Source of the DNA: Bacillota bacterium
GTDB taxonomy: Bacteria > Bacillota > Clostridia > Peptostreptococcales > Anaerovoracaceae
Direction: 5' to 3'
NCBI GenBank assembly: GCA_017549385.1
Contig: JAFYUX010000139.1
Coordinates: 1-9,939, forward strand
DNA length: 9,939 nt
The translations under genes and the position numbers were made by a program. The notes beneath the pieces are model-generated. The model did no database searches. It was not told the origin of the DNA and saw only the letters and a list, made by a program, of their open reading frames with translations. Positions 1 to 6,401 of this stretch are shown in pieces (within the stretch, counting starts at the first letter, position 1; the number at the start of each line of letters is the position of its first letter).

Positions 1-1589
1 AGAGACTTTGACATCTTTCTGCCCTGAGCATCTCTAACGAGACCGTGTACGTAAACGTGCTTGAATGGAACTTCGCCCATAGTGTGGAGACCAGAGAATA
101 CCATTCTGATTACCCAGAAGAAGATGATATCGTAACCTGTTACGAGAACGTTTGTTGGGTAGAAGTACTCAAGGTCATCAGTCTTGTCAGGCCATCCGAG
201 AGTTGAGAACGGCCAGAGAGCTGAGCTGAACCATGTATCGAGAACGTCTTCGTCCTGCTTGAGGTGTGTGCCACCGCACTTTGGACATACTTCTGGAGCT
301 TCTGCAGCAACTACAACTTCGCCGCATTCGCAGTAGTATGCAGGAATCCTGTGACCCCACCAGAGCTGACGTGAAATACACCAGTCACGGATTTCTTCTA
401 ACCAGTGCATGTAAATCTTTTCGAATCTTTCTGGAACGTGGATGAGGTCACCGCTCTTAGCAGCTTCGATTGCAGGTTCTGCAAGTTCCTTCATCGCTAC
501 GAACCACTGATCTGAAATCATAGGTTCTACTACAGTTGAACATCTGTAGCATTCGCCGATTGGAATAACCTTTTCTTCTACCTTTACGAGGTAACCAGCT
601 TCTTCTAAGTCCTTTGTGAGGGCCTTTCTGCAGTCGAATCTGTCCATACCTTCGTACTTGCCAGCGAGGCTGTTCATAGTAGCATCGTCGTTGAGGCAAG
701 ACCACTTTGGAAGATTGTGACGTTCGCCTACTTCGAAGTCGTTAGGGTCGTGAGCAGGAGTGATCTTTACTGCACCTGTACCCTTTTCTGGATCTGGATA
801 TGGATCGGCAATAACAGGAATCTTTCTGTCAACGATAGGAACGATTACTTCCTTACCGATGAGATCCTTGTATCTTTCGTCATCAGGATGTACTGCAACT
901 GCACAGTCACCAAACATAGTTTCTGGACGTGATGTAGCAACTACGAGACCTTCGCCACCGTCAGCTGCAGGATAGTTAACATAGTAGTACTTTGCATTTT
1001 TGTCTTCGTGTTCTACTTCTGCATCAGAAAGTGATGTACCGCAGTTTGGACACCAGTTGATGAGTCTGTTGCCTCTGTAGATGAGACCTTCATTGTAGAG
1101 CTTTACGAATGTTTCGATAACTGCCTTGCTGCAGCCTTCGTCCATAGTAAATCTTTCGCGTGACCAGTCACAAGAGTTACCGAGCTTTCTGATCTGCTTT
1201 GTGATAGTTCCACCGTATTCTTCTTTCCAGTCCCAAACACGCTTGAGGAATTCTTCTCTGCCGAGGTCTTCCTTTGTCTTGCCTTCTTCCTTGAGAACCT
1301 TGTCTACAACCTTTACTTCTGTCGCGATGCTGGCATGGTCAGAGCCAGGAATCCATAAAGCATTGTAACCCTGCATACGTCTCCATCTGATGAGAACGTC
1401 CTGAAGAGTCTGGTCGAGAGCATGTCCCATGTGAAGTACGCCTGTGATATTTGGAGGCGGCATTACGATAGTGAAAGGTTCTTTTGTTCTGTCACTACCT
1501 GGCTTAAATGCGCCATTGCTTTCCCATTCTTCGTAGATCCTTGTTTCAAATTCTTTCGGATCATATGTCTTTGCAAGATTCTTTTCCAT
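1..1589 (-). CDS. valS: Valine--tRNA ligase (ValS), N-terminal ~60%, C-terminus off the window
   Basis: This cytoplasmic class I aminoacyl-tRNA synthetase charges tRNA-Val with valine and hydrolyses mischarged Thr-tRNA-Val. About 529 codons are visible, reading leftwards to the window edge. The HIGH-type signature is HMGH at residues 53-56, within [15 protein letters not shown]. The CP1 editing domain carries [12 protein letters not shown]. Cys pairs (CPNC, CYRC, CEC/CPKC) resemble the structural zinc sites of ValS/IleS/LeuS enzymes, followed by [17 protein letters not shown]. The KMSKS loop lies at residues 525-529, right at the edge. Family members are about 880 residues long, so the anticodon-binding domain and C-terminal coiled coil are outside the window. 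The ATG start is preceded by AAGGAGA (1599-1605) at good spacing. The gene follows rnhB in the same direction but has its own promoter candidate and a long structured leader. No T-box consensus (GGGTGG...ACCGCG) is visible in that leader, although many Firmicute valS genes have one. Confidence 0.98.
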   Translation of the reverse strand, partial: MEKNLAKTYDPKEFETRIYEEWESNGAFKPGSDRTKEPFTIVMPPPNITGVLHMGHALDQTLQDVLIRWRRMQGYNALWIPGSDHASIATEVKVVDKVLKEEGKTKEDLGREEFLKRVWDWKEEYGGTITKQIRKLGNSCDWSRERFTMDEGCSKAVIETFVKLYNEGLIYRGNRLINWCPNCGTSLSDAEVEHEDKNAKYYYVNYPAADGGEGLVVATSRPETMFGDCAVAVHPDDERYKDLIGKEVIVPIVDRKIPVIADPYPDPEKGTGAVKITPAHDPNDFEVGERHNLPKWSCLNDDATMNSLAGKYEGMDRFDCRKALTKDLEEAGYLVKVEEKVIPIGECYRCSTVVEPMISDQWFVAMKELAEPAIEAAKSGDLIHVPERFEKIYMHWLEEIRDWCISRQLWWGHRIPAYYCECGEVVVAAEAPEVCPKCGGTHLKQDEDVLDTWFSSALWPFSTLGWPDKTDDLEYFYPTNVLVTGYDIIFFWVIRMVFSGLHTMGEVPFKHVYVHGLVRDAQGRKMSKS

Positions 1590-1648
1590 ATCTGAAATTC
1601 TCCTTAATAGTATGAATACCTTCTACTTTTCAAATGCTGCATATCCCC

Positions 1649-1742
1649 GATCGCTCCGCTGATGATCTGCCTGCATCTTTGATGCAGCGCGCAGATCACA
1701 TGCACTCGCACCCCGAATCTTTGATTCGGTGATGCGATCTGC
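1649..1742. repeat. Nested inverted-repeat element (two tandem hairpins) in the valS leader
   Basis: This block is visibly richer in G+C than its surroundings and is built from inverted repeats. Hairpin A pairs TGATCTGC+CTGCATC (1663-1677) with GATGCAG (1681-1687) and GCAGATCA (1691-1698), giving 15 bp with a CGC bulge and a TTT loop. Hairpin B pairs TCGCA (1706-1710) and CCGAATC (1713-1719) with GATTCGG (1723-1729) and TGCGA (1733-1737), also with a TTT loop. Both tips share the form ATC-TTT-GAT. GCAGATC (1691-1697) can instead pair with GATCTGC (1736-1742), which encloses hairpin B. GATCGC (1649-1654) can close the whole block with GCGATC (1734-1739). It could be a cis-acting RNA of the valS leader or a copy of a dispersed palindromic repeat. 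It is not a terminator, because no T-tract follows on either strand. Confidence 0.7.
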
Positions 1743-1775
1743 TGATCCTGAATAACAGCTTAACTAATTAATTTT

Positions 1776-1805
1776 ACTATACCAAGACTGATTTATCTGT
1801 ATAAA
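1776..1805 (-). promoter_or_regulatory. Candidate extended -10 promoter for valS
   Basis: Reading leftwards, TTTATA (1805-1800) is followed after 18 bases by TATAGT (1781-1776). TGG directly upstream of the -10 fits the extended -10 form. Transcription would start near 1769 and give a leader of about 180 bases before the valS ATG. The assignment is by inspection only. No rho-independent terminator is evident between rnhB and this site, so readthrough from rbgA-rnhB is also possible. Confidence 0.4.
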
Positions 1806-1845
1806 GTCCTTTATTTTGTTGATTTTTAAGGCTTTTGCACTGTTT

Positions 1846-2520
1846 TTATCTAGTGTTTTTCTTGCCTTCGAAATACTTCACCAAAAAGGACATGCGGTGT
1901 ATCGGACTAGCCCCTGCACGATCAAGCCCTTCGTAGTGAGCTTTTGTACCGTAGCCTTTGTTTTTGTCAAAGGAATAATCAGGATAAGTCTCATGATAAT
2001 CAACCATCATGCGGTCTCTTGTAACCTTTGCCAGGATAGAAGCAGCCGCTATGGAAACGCTGTTTGCATCACCCTTTACAATACCTGTCTGCGGTATGTC
2101 CACATCCTTTAAAGTGAGGGCATCTATCAGCAGATGATCAGGACGTATCTCAAGGCCTCTCACAGCCTCTGTCATGGCTTCTTTTGTTGCCTCGAGTATA
2201 TTTATCCTGTCGATATCGTGATTGTCTCTGATACCGATGCTGTAGCATACAGCTGTTTCTTTTATCTGTTCAAAAAGCTCATCTCTGCGCTTTTCTGAAA
2301 TCTTTTTTGAATCGTTTACTCCCAGTAATGAAAAGTCTTCTGGAAGGATAACTGCTGCAGTGACTACCGGACCAGCCAGCGGACCACGTCCTACTTCGTC
2401 AACTCCGGCAATATATTTTACCGGACCTGCTTCGTTGCCTTCGGCGTAGAGCTTACGCTCTTCTGCCATCATTCTGTGGAGATCCTCTTTCATCTTTTCG
2501 ATGCGTTCCTGCTTTGTCAA
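1846..2520 (-). CDS. rnhB: Ribonuclease HII
   Basis: RNase HII cleaves the RNA strand of RNA/DNA hybrids and incises at single ribonucleotides in DNA, starting ribonucleotide excision repair in the cytoplasm. The 224-residue product has the family's GVDEVGRGPLAGPVV block with Asp41 and Glu42. It has the third acid Asp133 in LIDAL and the fourth Asp151 in KGDANSVSIAAASILAKVTRD, so the DEDD metal site is complete. The Gly-Arg-Gly that reads the 2'-OH is at residues 44-46. The start is TTG, not ATG. It is the only plausible initiator just after an in-frame TGA and is preceded by a GGGGTGAG ribosome binding site. Alternative ATG starts at codons 10 and 17 would shorten a nonconserved helical N-terminus without touching the active site. 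It begins 14 bases after the rbgA stop codon, so the two genes are almost certainly co-transcribed, as in many Firmicutes. Confidence 0.97.
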   Translation of the reverse strand: MTKQERIEKMKEDLHRMMAEERKLYAEGNEAGPVKYIAGVDEVGRGPLAGPVVTAAVILPEDFSLLGVNDSKKISEKRRDELFEQIKETAVCYSIGIRDNHDIDRINILEATKEAMTEAVRGLEIRPDHLLIDALTLKDVDIPQTGIVKGDANSVSIAAASILAKVTRDRMMVDYHETYPDYSFDKNKGYGTKAHYEGLDRAGASPIHRMSFLVKYFEGKKNTR

Positions 2521-2534
2521 ATCAGCTCACCCCA

Positions 2535-3392
2535 TTAACATCTTTCGAGAGTGATATTACCGATCTTACCGCCTCTAAACTCATCAAGAACTGTCTTTGC
2601 TGTTCTTTCGTAATCGATACGCTTGCCAGGGAAGATAAAGCCTCTCTTTAGAGCAATCTGTTCCATAGCTTCCAGACCATCATCTGAAAGCTCTGTAACC
2701 TTGTATCTTGTCATGAGAAGATCTTTATAATCTACAAGCATAACTTTGATGAACTCGAGACAGAGTGTTTCGATATCCATGATTTCGTCCTTGATAGAAC
2801 CACAGAAAGCAAGGTCCTTACCTACGTTTGGATCCTCAAACTTTGGCCAGAGGATACCTGGTGTATCGAGAAGCTGCATACCGTTTGTGAGAGTAAGCCA
2901 CTGCTTGCCACGAGTAACACCCGGTCTGTCACCAGTCTTTGCACTCTTTTTGCCTGTGAGTCTGTTGATGAGAGATGACTTGCCTACGTTTGGAACACCT
3001 ACAATCATGAGTCTCAGCGGTCTCTTTCTAGTCTTTTCTTCGTCTCTCTTTGCCTGAATCTGATCAAGATATCTGAGAAGGTTGTTTACACCAGCACCAG
3101 TGTTGCAGTTGATGCCGCATGCGTAGTGACCATCCCTACGGATCTTTTCAGCCCAGAGCTTTGTCTGTTCTTCGTCAGCAAGGTCTGTCTTATTGAGGAT
3201 AACGATACGAGTCTTTTCTTTTATGATGTCGTCGATGATAGGATTTCTGCTGGCAACAGGGATACGAGCATCGATTACTTCGATAACAGCATCAACTACC
3301 TTCAGATTTTCCTGAATCATTTCTCTTGTTTTTTTCATGTGCCCCGGATACCAGTTCAGGTTATCGAGAGGTCCTTTTCTGTCATTTGCCAT
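2535..3392 (-). CDS. rbgA: Ribosome biogenesis GTPase RbgA (YlqF)
   Basis: RbgA is a circularly permuted GTPase that acts late in assembly of the 50S ribosomal subunit. The permuted motif order is visible: G4 NKTD (residues 67-70) precedes the P-loop GVPNVGKSS (132-140) and G3 DTPGI (176-180), with a PGVTRG switch segment between the last two. The N-terminal NWYPGHM block is characteristic of the YlqF/YawG group, and the C-terminal helical domain follows the GTPase domain. With the start chosen here the protein has 285 residues, close to the 282 of Bacillus subtilis RbgA. An in-frame ATG at 3404 would add four residues, but the GAAAGGA site (3404-3410) directly abuts it. That site lies 11 bases before the 3392 ATG, which I prefer. 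It is the first gene of the rbgA-rnhB pair. rplS, its usual neighbour, is about 6 kb upstream here. Confidence 0.96.
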   Translation of the reverse strand: MANDRKGPLDNLNWYPGHMKKTREMIQENLKVVDAVIEVIDARIPVASRNPIIDDIIKEKTRIVILNKTDLADEEQTKLWAEKIRRDGHYACGINCNTGAGVNNLLRYLDQIQAKRDEEKTRKRPLRLMIVGVPNVGKSSLINRLTGKKSAKTGDRPGVTRGKQWLTLTNGMQLLDTPGILWPKFEDPNVGKDLAFCGSIKDEIMDIETLCLEFIKVMLVDYKDLLMTRYKVTELSDDGLEAMEQIALKRGFIFPGKRIDYERTAKTVLDEFRGGKIGNITLERC

Positions 3393-3444
3393 ATATATTT
3401 CCATCCTTTCTCAAGGCTTAAATCTTCGTGATTTGCGATTGGAT

Positions 3445-3473
3445 ATTATAAGGATTTTGTCCATTTTTTACAC
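3445..3473 (-). promoter_or_regulatory. Candidate promoter of rbgA-rnhB
   Basis: A perfect TATAAT lies at 3450-3445 on the minus strand, about 50 bases upstream of the preferred rbgA start. The -35 position at 17-base spacing reads only GTGTAA (3473-3468), so the -35 match is poor. Its place in the divergent region between rbgA and the thioesterase gene, and the lack of any gene upstream on this strand, make a promoter necessary somewhere here. The rest of 3393-3591 is AT-rich with no other structure I can support. Confidence 0.4.
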
Positions 3474-3591
3474 TCTAATCTAACTTATAATTTTATACTT
3501 TTTTTGTGAATTTAGCAAGCTTTCCGACATCTTCTGATAGCGCTAAATACCTTAAAATTGCTCATTTTCAACACTTCTGACAGTATACGAC

Positions 3592-3620
3592 TTGCCTTTT
3601 ATACTTGTTTCACTTATAAT
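3592..3620 (+). promoter_or_regulatory. Promoter of the thioesterase gene
   Basis: TTGCCT (3592-3597), a 17-base spacer and a perfect TATAAT (3615-3620) form a good sigma-A-type promoter. Transcription should begin near 3627. The GGAGG ribosome binding site (3651-3655) follows, with the ATG at 3666. Confidence 0.75.
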
Positions 3621-3665
3621 TAGAATGATGTATTTTTATTATGATTTATCGGAGGTTTTTATATT

Positions 3666-4097
3666 ATGGATAGAGACGTTACTGCAAAATATGTAAACTG
3701 TTTCGTATGCAGCCCTGTTAACCCATTTGGTTTACGTCTTAAAAACGAGTTTATCGACGGCAAGGCTCACATGGAATTCAAACCTACAGAGTACCACGCT
3801 GGTCTCAACGGCCTCATGCACGGTGGTTTCTCTCTCATGCTTGTTGACGAAGTTATGTTAAATGCTATCGACCATATTCTCCATGTTGATGCAGTTACAC
3901 TCAACTCAAGCACAGACTTCAAAAATCCTGCAAAGATCGGTCACCGCATGGTATGCGAGTCCTGGGTTACAAAGCAGGAAGGCCGCAAGATTTACGTAGA
4001 AGCTGTAGTTTTCGATGCTGACGATGACAACAAAGAAATCGTAAGATCAAAGGGCCTCTTCTATCAGATGGACATGGATTCATTCCTCCCTAGATAA
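3666..4097 (+). CDS. PaaI/4HBT-family hot-dog-fold thioesterase
   Basis: This is a small cytoplasmic acyl-CoA thioesterase-like protein of the hot-dog fold, 143 residues long, a normal length for a one-domain member. The N-terminal NCFVCSPVNPFGLRL matches the C-x-x-C-x3-N-P-x-G-L opening of one PaaI/THEM-like group. HGG (residues 52-54), within NGLMHGGFSLMLVDEVM and followed by Asp61-Glu62, is the usual active-site turn and helix. The C-terminal half alternates strands (NSSTDFKNPAKIG, RKIYVEAVVFDAD) as expected for the sheet. The substrate cannot be read from the sequence. The neighbouring CoA-transferase suggests an acyl-CoA, but that is only proximity. It is the only plus-strand gene in the window. 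It has a strong promoter and ribosome binding site of its own and shares a bidirectional terminator with the convergent deformylase gene. It is monocistronic. Confidence 0.88.
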   Translation: MDRDVTAKYVNCFVCSPVNPFGLRLKNEFIDGKAHMEFKPTEYHAGLNGLMHGGFSLMLVDEVMLNAIDHILHVDAVTLNSSTDFKNPAKIGHRMVCESWVTKQEGRKIYVEAVVFDADDDNKEIVRSKGLFYQMDMDSFLPR

Positions 4098-4145
4098 AAC
4101 CTCATTTATTACATAAACGCAAACAAACAACCTAATAACCATACA

Positions 4146-4172
4146 GAGCAACGCGTCTTCTGACGCCTGCTC
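4146..4172. other. Stem-loop between the convergent genes
   Basis: GAGCA (4146-4150) pairs with TGCTC (4168-4172), and GCGTC (4153-4157) pairs with GACGC (4162-4166) around a TTCT loop, with a small internal asymmetry. An A-run follows it on the plus strand, so it is not a plus-strand terminator. It may fold at the 3' end of the thioesterase mRNA ahead of the real terminator. The rest of 4098-4294 shows nothing beyond this and the terminator. Confidence 0.5.
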
Positions 4173-4185
4173 AAAACAAAAAAAC

Positions 4186-4229
4186 AGGATGATTCTTGTG
4201 AGCGGAGCTCTCGGAACCATCCTTTTTTC
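4186..4229. terminator. Bidirectional rho-independent terminator
   Basis: AGGATG (4186-4191, then TTC after one mismatch) pairs with GAA and CATCCT (up to 4222). An inner GAGC-GGA-GCTC mini-stem forms the tip. A T-run (4222-4229) follows on the plus strand, and an A-run (4173-4184) lies on the other side, so the minus strand also reads stem plus T-tract. It can end both the thioesterase transcript and the deformylase transcript. Confidence 0.85.
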
Positions 4230-4294
4230 TTTCTGTATATTTGTAATTTTCAGCAATCTGTCAGAACTATCGCCCGATTTACGTACACTATCTA

Positions 4295-4705
4295 TTAGAT
4301 AATAATACCGTTACAGTGATCGATTTCGTGCTGAATAATCTGCGCAGTCCATCCACTGAACTTTCTCTTTTGACTCTTAAAATTGCTGTCCAGATATTCC
4401 ACTTCGATTTCCTCATATCGAGTCGTAGATCTCATACCATCCAATGAAAGACATCCCTCTTCAGTCTCGTAAGGACCTGATTTACTAACGATAACAGGGT
4501 TTACCATAGGTACATCAACAAGACCCATATTAAACACAATTATGCGCTTTCTCACACCGATCATATTTGCGGCAAGGCCTACACAACCTTCTCTATGATG
4601 CGCAAGAGTATCTAACAGATCTGTAATAACCTGTCTGTCAGCCTCTGTTGCAGGCTCTGATTTCTGACTCAGAAAAAATATATCTCTCATAATCGGGCGT
4701 ACCAT
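4295..4705 (-). CDS. def: Short peptide deformylase, Gln-to-Met in motif 1
   Basis: Peptide deformylase removes the N-formyl group from new proteins using a metal bound by one Cys and two His. All three ligands are visible: Cys85 in EEGCLS (motif 2), and His126 and His130 in QHEIDH (motif 3), with catalytic Glu127. Motif 1, usually G-x-G-L-A-A-x-Q, reads VGLAANMIG, so Met48 replaces the conserved Gln that stabilises the formyl oxygen. The protein is only 136 residues and stops just after HCNGIII, lacking the C-terminal tail of classical enzymes. I recall similar short deformylases with Met at this place in other Clostridia, so this is probably a paralogue subtype rather than decay; that is unchecked memory. 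GGAGGA (4716-4711) sits five bases before the ATG. The gene lies 96 bases after the amidase gene in the same direction and may be co-transcribed. An ordinary def is probably elsewhere in the genome. Confidence 0.88.
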   Translation of the reverse strand: MVRPIMRDIFFLSQKSEPATEADRQVITDLLDTLAHHREGCVGLAANMIGVRKRIIVFNMGLVDVPMVNPVIVSKSGPYETEEGCLSLDGMRSTTRYEEIEVEYLDSNFKSQKRKFSGWTAQIIQHEIDHCNGIII

Positions 4706-4801
4706 AACAATCCTCCAATATAATTTTAAAATTTTGCCGAGTTATGTTGTAACTCTATTACTCAATTACTGTTTCTATATTATCCAAAACTTTTCAGTTT
4801 T

Positions 4802-5632
4802 TTATTTTTCCACAACCTCATAAACGTCTTTTCTTCTATGGCTAAGCACCGGCATCTGCACTCTGATCTGATCAACTTCATCAAGATTAATATCCGTAAA
4901 AATCAGATCTTCTTTTTCATCTGCCTGACTTAAAACCTTTGCCCACGGGCTGCAGACAATGCTGTGTCCCCAGGAATCAAAAGAAATATCCGGGTCATTT
5001 GCCAGGGCTGTACCGATGGTAAATATCTGATTTAGACTGGCCTGAGCTCTGAAAAGAAGTTCCCAGTGAAGAGGCCCCGTGGTGTTATTAAATGCGGCTG
5101 GAACCACTAAAAATCTGATGCCCTGATCTATCATAATCCTTGAAATTTCAATAAATCTTATATCATAGCAAACTATGAGTCCACCTCTGCCAAACTCAGT
5201 ATCAAACACCGTAATGCTGTCACCAGGCTCAAAAATATCTGACTCTTTAAACCTGATTCCACCCTTTACATCTACATCATAAAGGTGCATTTTTCTGTGT
5301 TTTGCGATCTGCTTACCTTCTCTGTCAAAGACATATGCCGTGTTATAAATCTTGCCGTTTTCTCCTGTTTCCGGAATGGACCCAGCAGAAATGTACACCT
5401 TAAACTCAGCCGCAAGATCAGAGAAAAGCCTCCATGTCTCCCCACCTTCAGGCTCACCATATGATACAAAAAGCTTGGTCTGATAAGGACAGTTTGTCAT
5501 CTCTGGAAAGCACACAAAATCCGCTCCACCAGCTACTGCCTCAACCACATAATTCCTGATTTTTTCAGCAGTTTCAGCCCTGTCAGCAGCAGCAAAAATC
5601 TGCGCCTGCGCTACCTTAAATCTGTTTTTCAT
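4802..5632 (-). CDS. Carbon-nitrogen hydrolase, Nit2-type omega-amidase
   Basis: This is a nitrilase-superfamily amidase, most like omega-amidase (Nit2), which hydrolyses 2-oxoglutaramate or 2-oxosuccinamate to the dicarboxylate and ammonia in the cytoplasm. The catalytic triad is complete: Glu44 in FPEM, Lys114 in KHRKMHLYD and Cys155 in VCYDIRF. A second conserved acid, Glu130, lies in RFKESD. The blocks KMHLYDVDVKGGIRFKES and FNNTTGPLHWELLFRAQA follow the Nit2 pattern rather than that of true nitrilases or N-carbamoylputrescine amidases. The length of 276 residues equals that of human NIT2. The ATG overlaps the stop of the preceding gene as ATGA, with a GAGGTGAT ribosome binding site inside that gene's end, so translation is probably coupled. 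The overall class is secure. The exact substrate is inferred from sequence likeness. Confidence 0.9.
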   Translation of the reverse strand: MKNRFKVAQAQIFAAADRAETAEKIRNYVVEAVAGGADFVCFPEMTNCPYQTKLFVSYGEPEGGETWRLFSDLAAEFKVYISAGSIPETGENGKIYNTAYVFDREGKQIAKHRKMHLYDVDVKGGIRFKESDIFEPGDSITVFDTEFGRGGLIVCYDIRFIEISRIMIDQGIRFLVVPAAFNNTTGPLHWELLFRAQASLNQIFTIGTALANDPDISFDSWGHSIVCSPWAKVLSQADEKEDLIFTDINLDEVDQIRVQMPVLSHRRKDVYEVVEK

Positions 5633-6102
5633 CTAATCACCTCTCTGAGATGCTCAGCCAGTTTCTCAAGAATATTTTCACTAATATCATCCACCTCGAG
5701 GCCACCGGCCACAATGATGTCTGCAAAGCAGCCGTAAGCAACTCTGGTTTCTATTTCTTCTTGCAATTCTGTGTATTCGGGCGCTCTTTTATCTAAAACC
5801 GGAAGCACATAAATAAACATGTATCCGATAGTTTTGATTTCCTCTAACATGTCCTGCAAAGTCGTAAGACGTATACCGTAGTCCATGTTTATCTTTCTGA
5901 TAGACTTCTTTCCTACGTATCCTGTAAAGGCTTCTGCGGAAAACTCCTCTGCAAAAAAAGCCTCTGCTGTACTGCGGTCTTTCTCTATATCATATACCGA
6001 AACCTGGTGATTTTCATCAGCATGTTTTCGTTTTGTATTCATGTTTTTATCAGCGTAAAATTGGGCCGAATCCACCAGAAGTATTGCAAAATCTTTTTTC
6101 AT
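5629..6102 (-). CDS. Unrecognised small acidic protein coupled to the omega-amidase gene
   Basis: I do not recognise this 157-residue protein. It is soluble-looking, with no signal peptide or membrane span, and rich in Glu and Asp. It opens with a strand-like KKDFAILLVDSAQFYADK, followed by a charged linker (NTKRKHADENHQ). A middle hydrophobic strand, GYMFIYVLPVL, and a C-terminal ADIIVAGGLEVDD followed by a Glu/Leu-rich helix come after. That suggests a small alpha/beta fold, but I assign no function. The start at 6102 is chosen because AGAGGG (6112-6107) sits four bases upstream. An in-frame TTG at 6129 would add nine residues but has no ribosome binding site and lies inside a palindrome. 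The stop overlaps the amidase ATG (ATGA), so the pair is an operon. A weak promoter (TTCAAC at 6215, 18 bases, TATATA at 6191) could drive it. Confidence 0.8.
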   Translation of the reverse strand: MKKDFAILLVDSAQFYADKNMNTKRKHADENHQVSVYDIEKDRSTAEAFFAEEFSAEAFTGYVGKKSIRKINMDYGIRLTTLQDMLEEIKTIGYMFIYVLPVLDKRAPEYTELQEEIETRVAYGCFADIIVAGGLEVDDISENILEKLAEHLREVIR

Positions 6103-6112
6103 AACACCCTCT

Positions 6113-6134
6113 AAACGTTGGAATTCCAACGTTT
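6113..6134. promoter_or_regulatory. Perfect 22-bp palindrome abutting the ribosome binding site
   Basis: The two half-sites AAACGTTGGAA/TTCCAACGTTT are exactly complementary over 22 bp, with no spacer. The palindrome ends one base from the AGAGGG ribosome binding site of the unknown gene. It could be an operator for a dimeric repressor, for example of MarR or TetR type. In RNA it would form a 9-bp hairpin with an AATT loop that stabilises the 5' end or restricts initiation. On the plus strand a short T-run follows, so it could also block antisense transcription. Confidence 0.6.
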
Positions 6135-6177
6135 TTTAATAGTTAAAAAATTATTTTGAAAATCAAATAAAAAAGTG

Positions 6178-6206
6178 TTGCATTTTATATAAATTAGGTC
6201 TATATT
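6178..6206 (+). promoter_or_regulatory. Candidate plus-strand promoter with no gene downstream
   Basis: TTGCAT (6178-6183), 17 bases and TATATT (6201-6206) form an acceptable sigma-A-type promoter. The start point would be near 6213, inside the interrupted dyad TAAGTT-G-AACTTA (6207-6219). In AT-rich DNA such matches arise by chance. Support comes mainly from the plus-strand terminator about 50 bases downstream. Confidence 0.35.
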
Positions 6207-6212
6207 TAAGTT

Positions 6213-6293
6213 GAACTTATTATTCGTTTTATATCGTATCAAGTTTCAACATCAAGAGCAACTTATGCCGAAAGTTGCTCTTTTCATTTTTTT
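6213..6293 (+). ncRNA. Candidate orphan small RNA (~80 nt)
   Basis: A promoter candidate (6178-6206) and a strong plus-strand terminator (6254-6293) bracket about 80 bases with no credible coding sequence and no plus-strand gene upstream. The simplest reading is a short untranslated transcript. I see no match to 6S, SRP, tmRNA, RNase P or riboswitch consensus. The alternative is that the hairpin only guards against antisense readthrough into the alcohol dehydrogenase gene. Confidence 0.3.
6254..6293 (+). terminator. Rho-independent terminator on the plus strand
   Basis: AAGAGCAACTT (6254-6264) and AAGTTGCTCTT (6272-6282) form a perfect 11-bp stem with a 7-base loop, followed by TTCATTTTTTT. 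On the minus strand no T-tract follows the stem, so the signal is directional. No plus-strand gene ends here, which makes it an orphan. Confidence 0.75.
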
Positions 6294-6321
6294 GGTTAAA
6301 ATCGTATATAAATCATAACAT

Positions 6322-6355
6322 AAAAAACGATACCCGGTTTAACCAGGTATCGTTT
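6322..6355 (-). terminator. Terminator of the alcohol dehydrogenase gene
   Basis: AAACGATACC (6325-6334) and GGTATCGTTT (6346-6355) form a perfect 10-bp stem. On the minus strand it is followed by a T6 run (6327-6322). It lies 47 bases after the alcohol dehydrogenase stop. The plus strand also reads T-rich DNA after the stem, so it may work both ways. Confidence 0.85.
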
Positions 6356-6401
6356 ATTTTATTTATCACATATTTTTACTCTAATAAATTAAACTTCTAT
6401 T

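Noticed and set aside
187..1368. Short reading frames on both strands across valS
   Set aside because: valS reads without interruption from 1589 to the window edge with its full set of motifs. The others are overlapping noise.
1606..1769. T-box riboswitch upstream of valS
   Set aside because: The conserved T-box sequence and the terminator/antiterminator pair with T-tract are absent, despite clear secondary structure.
1795..1812. ATAAAG-TC-CTTTAT dyad after rnhB as a terminator
   Set aside because: The stem is A/T-rich with only a two-base loop, and no proper T-tract follows on the minus strand.
1816..2112. Plus-strand reading frame opposite rnhB
   Set aside because: It is antisense to a well-supported RNase HII gene, has no ribosome binding site and shows no recognisable protein motif.
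6265..6318. Plus-strand 17-codon reading frame encoding a hydrophobic peptide (MPKVALFIFLVKIVYKS)
   Set aside because: It begins inside the terminator loop and runs through the T-tract, with only a poor ribosome binding site. A transcript ending at the terminator would not contain it.
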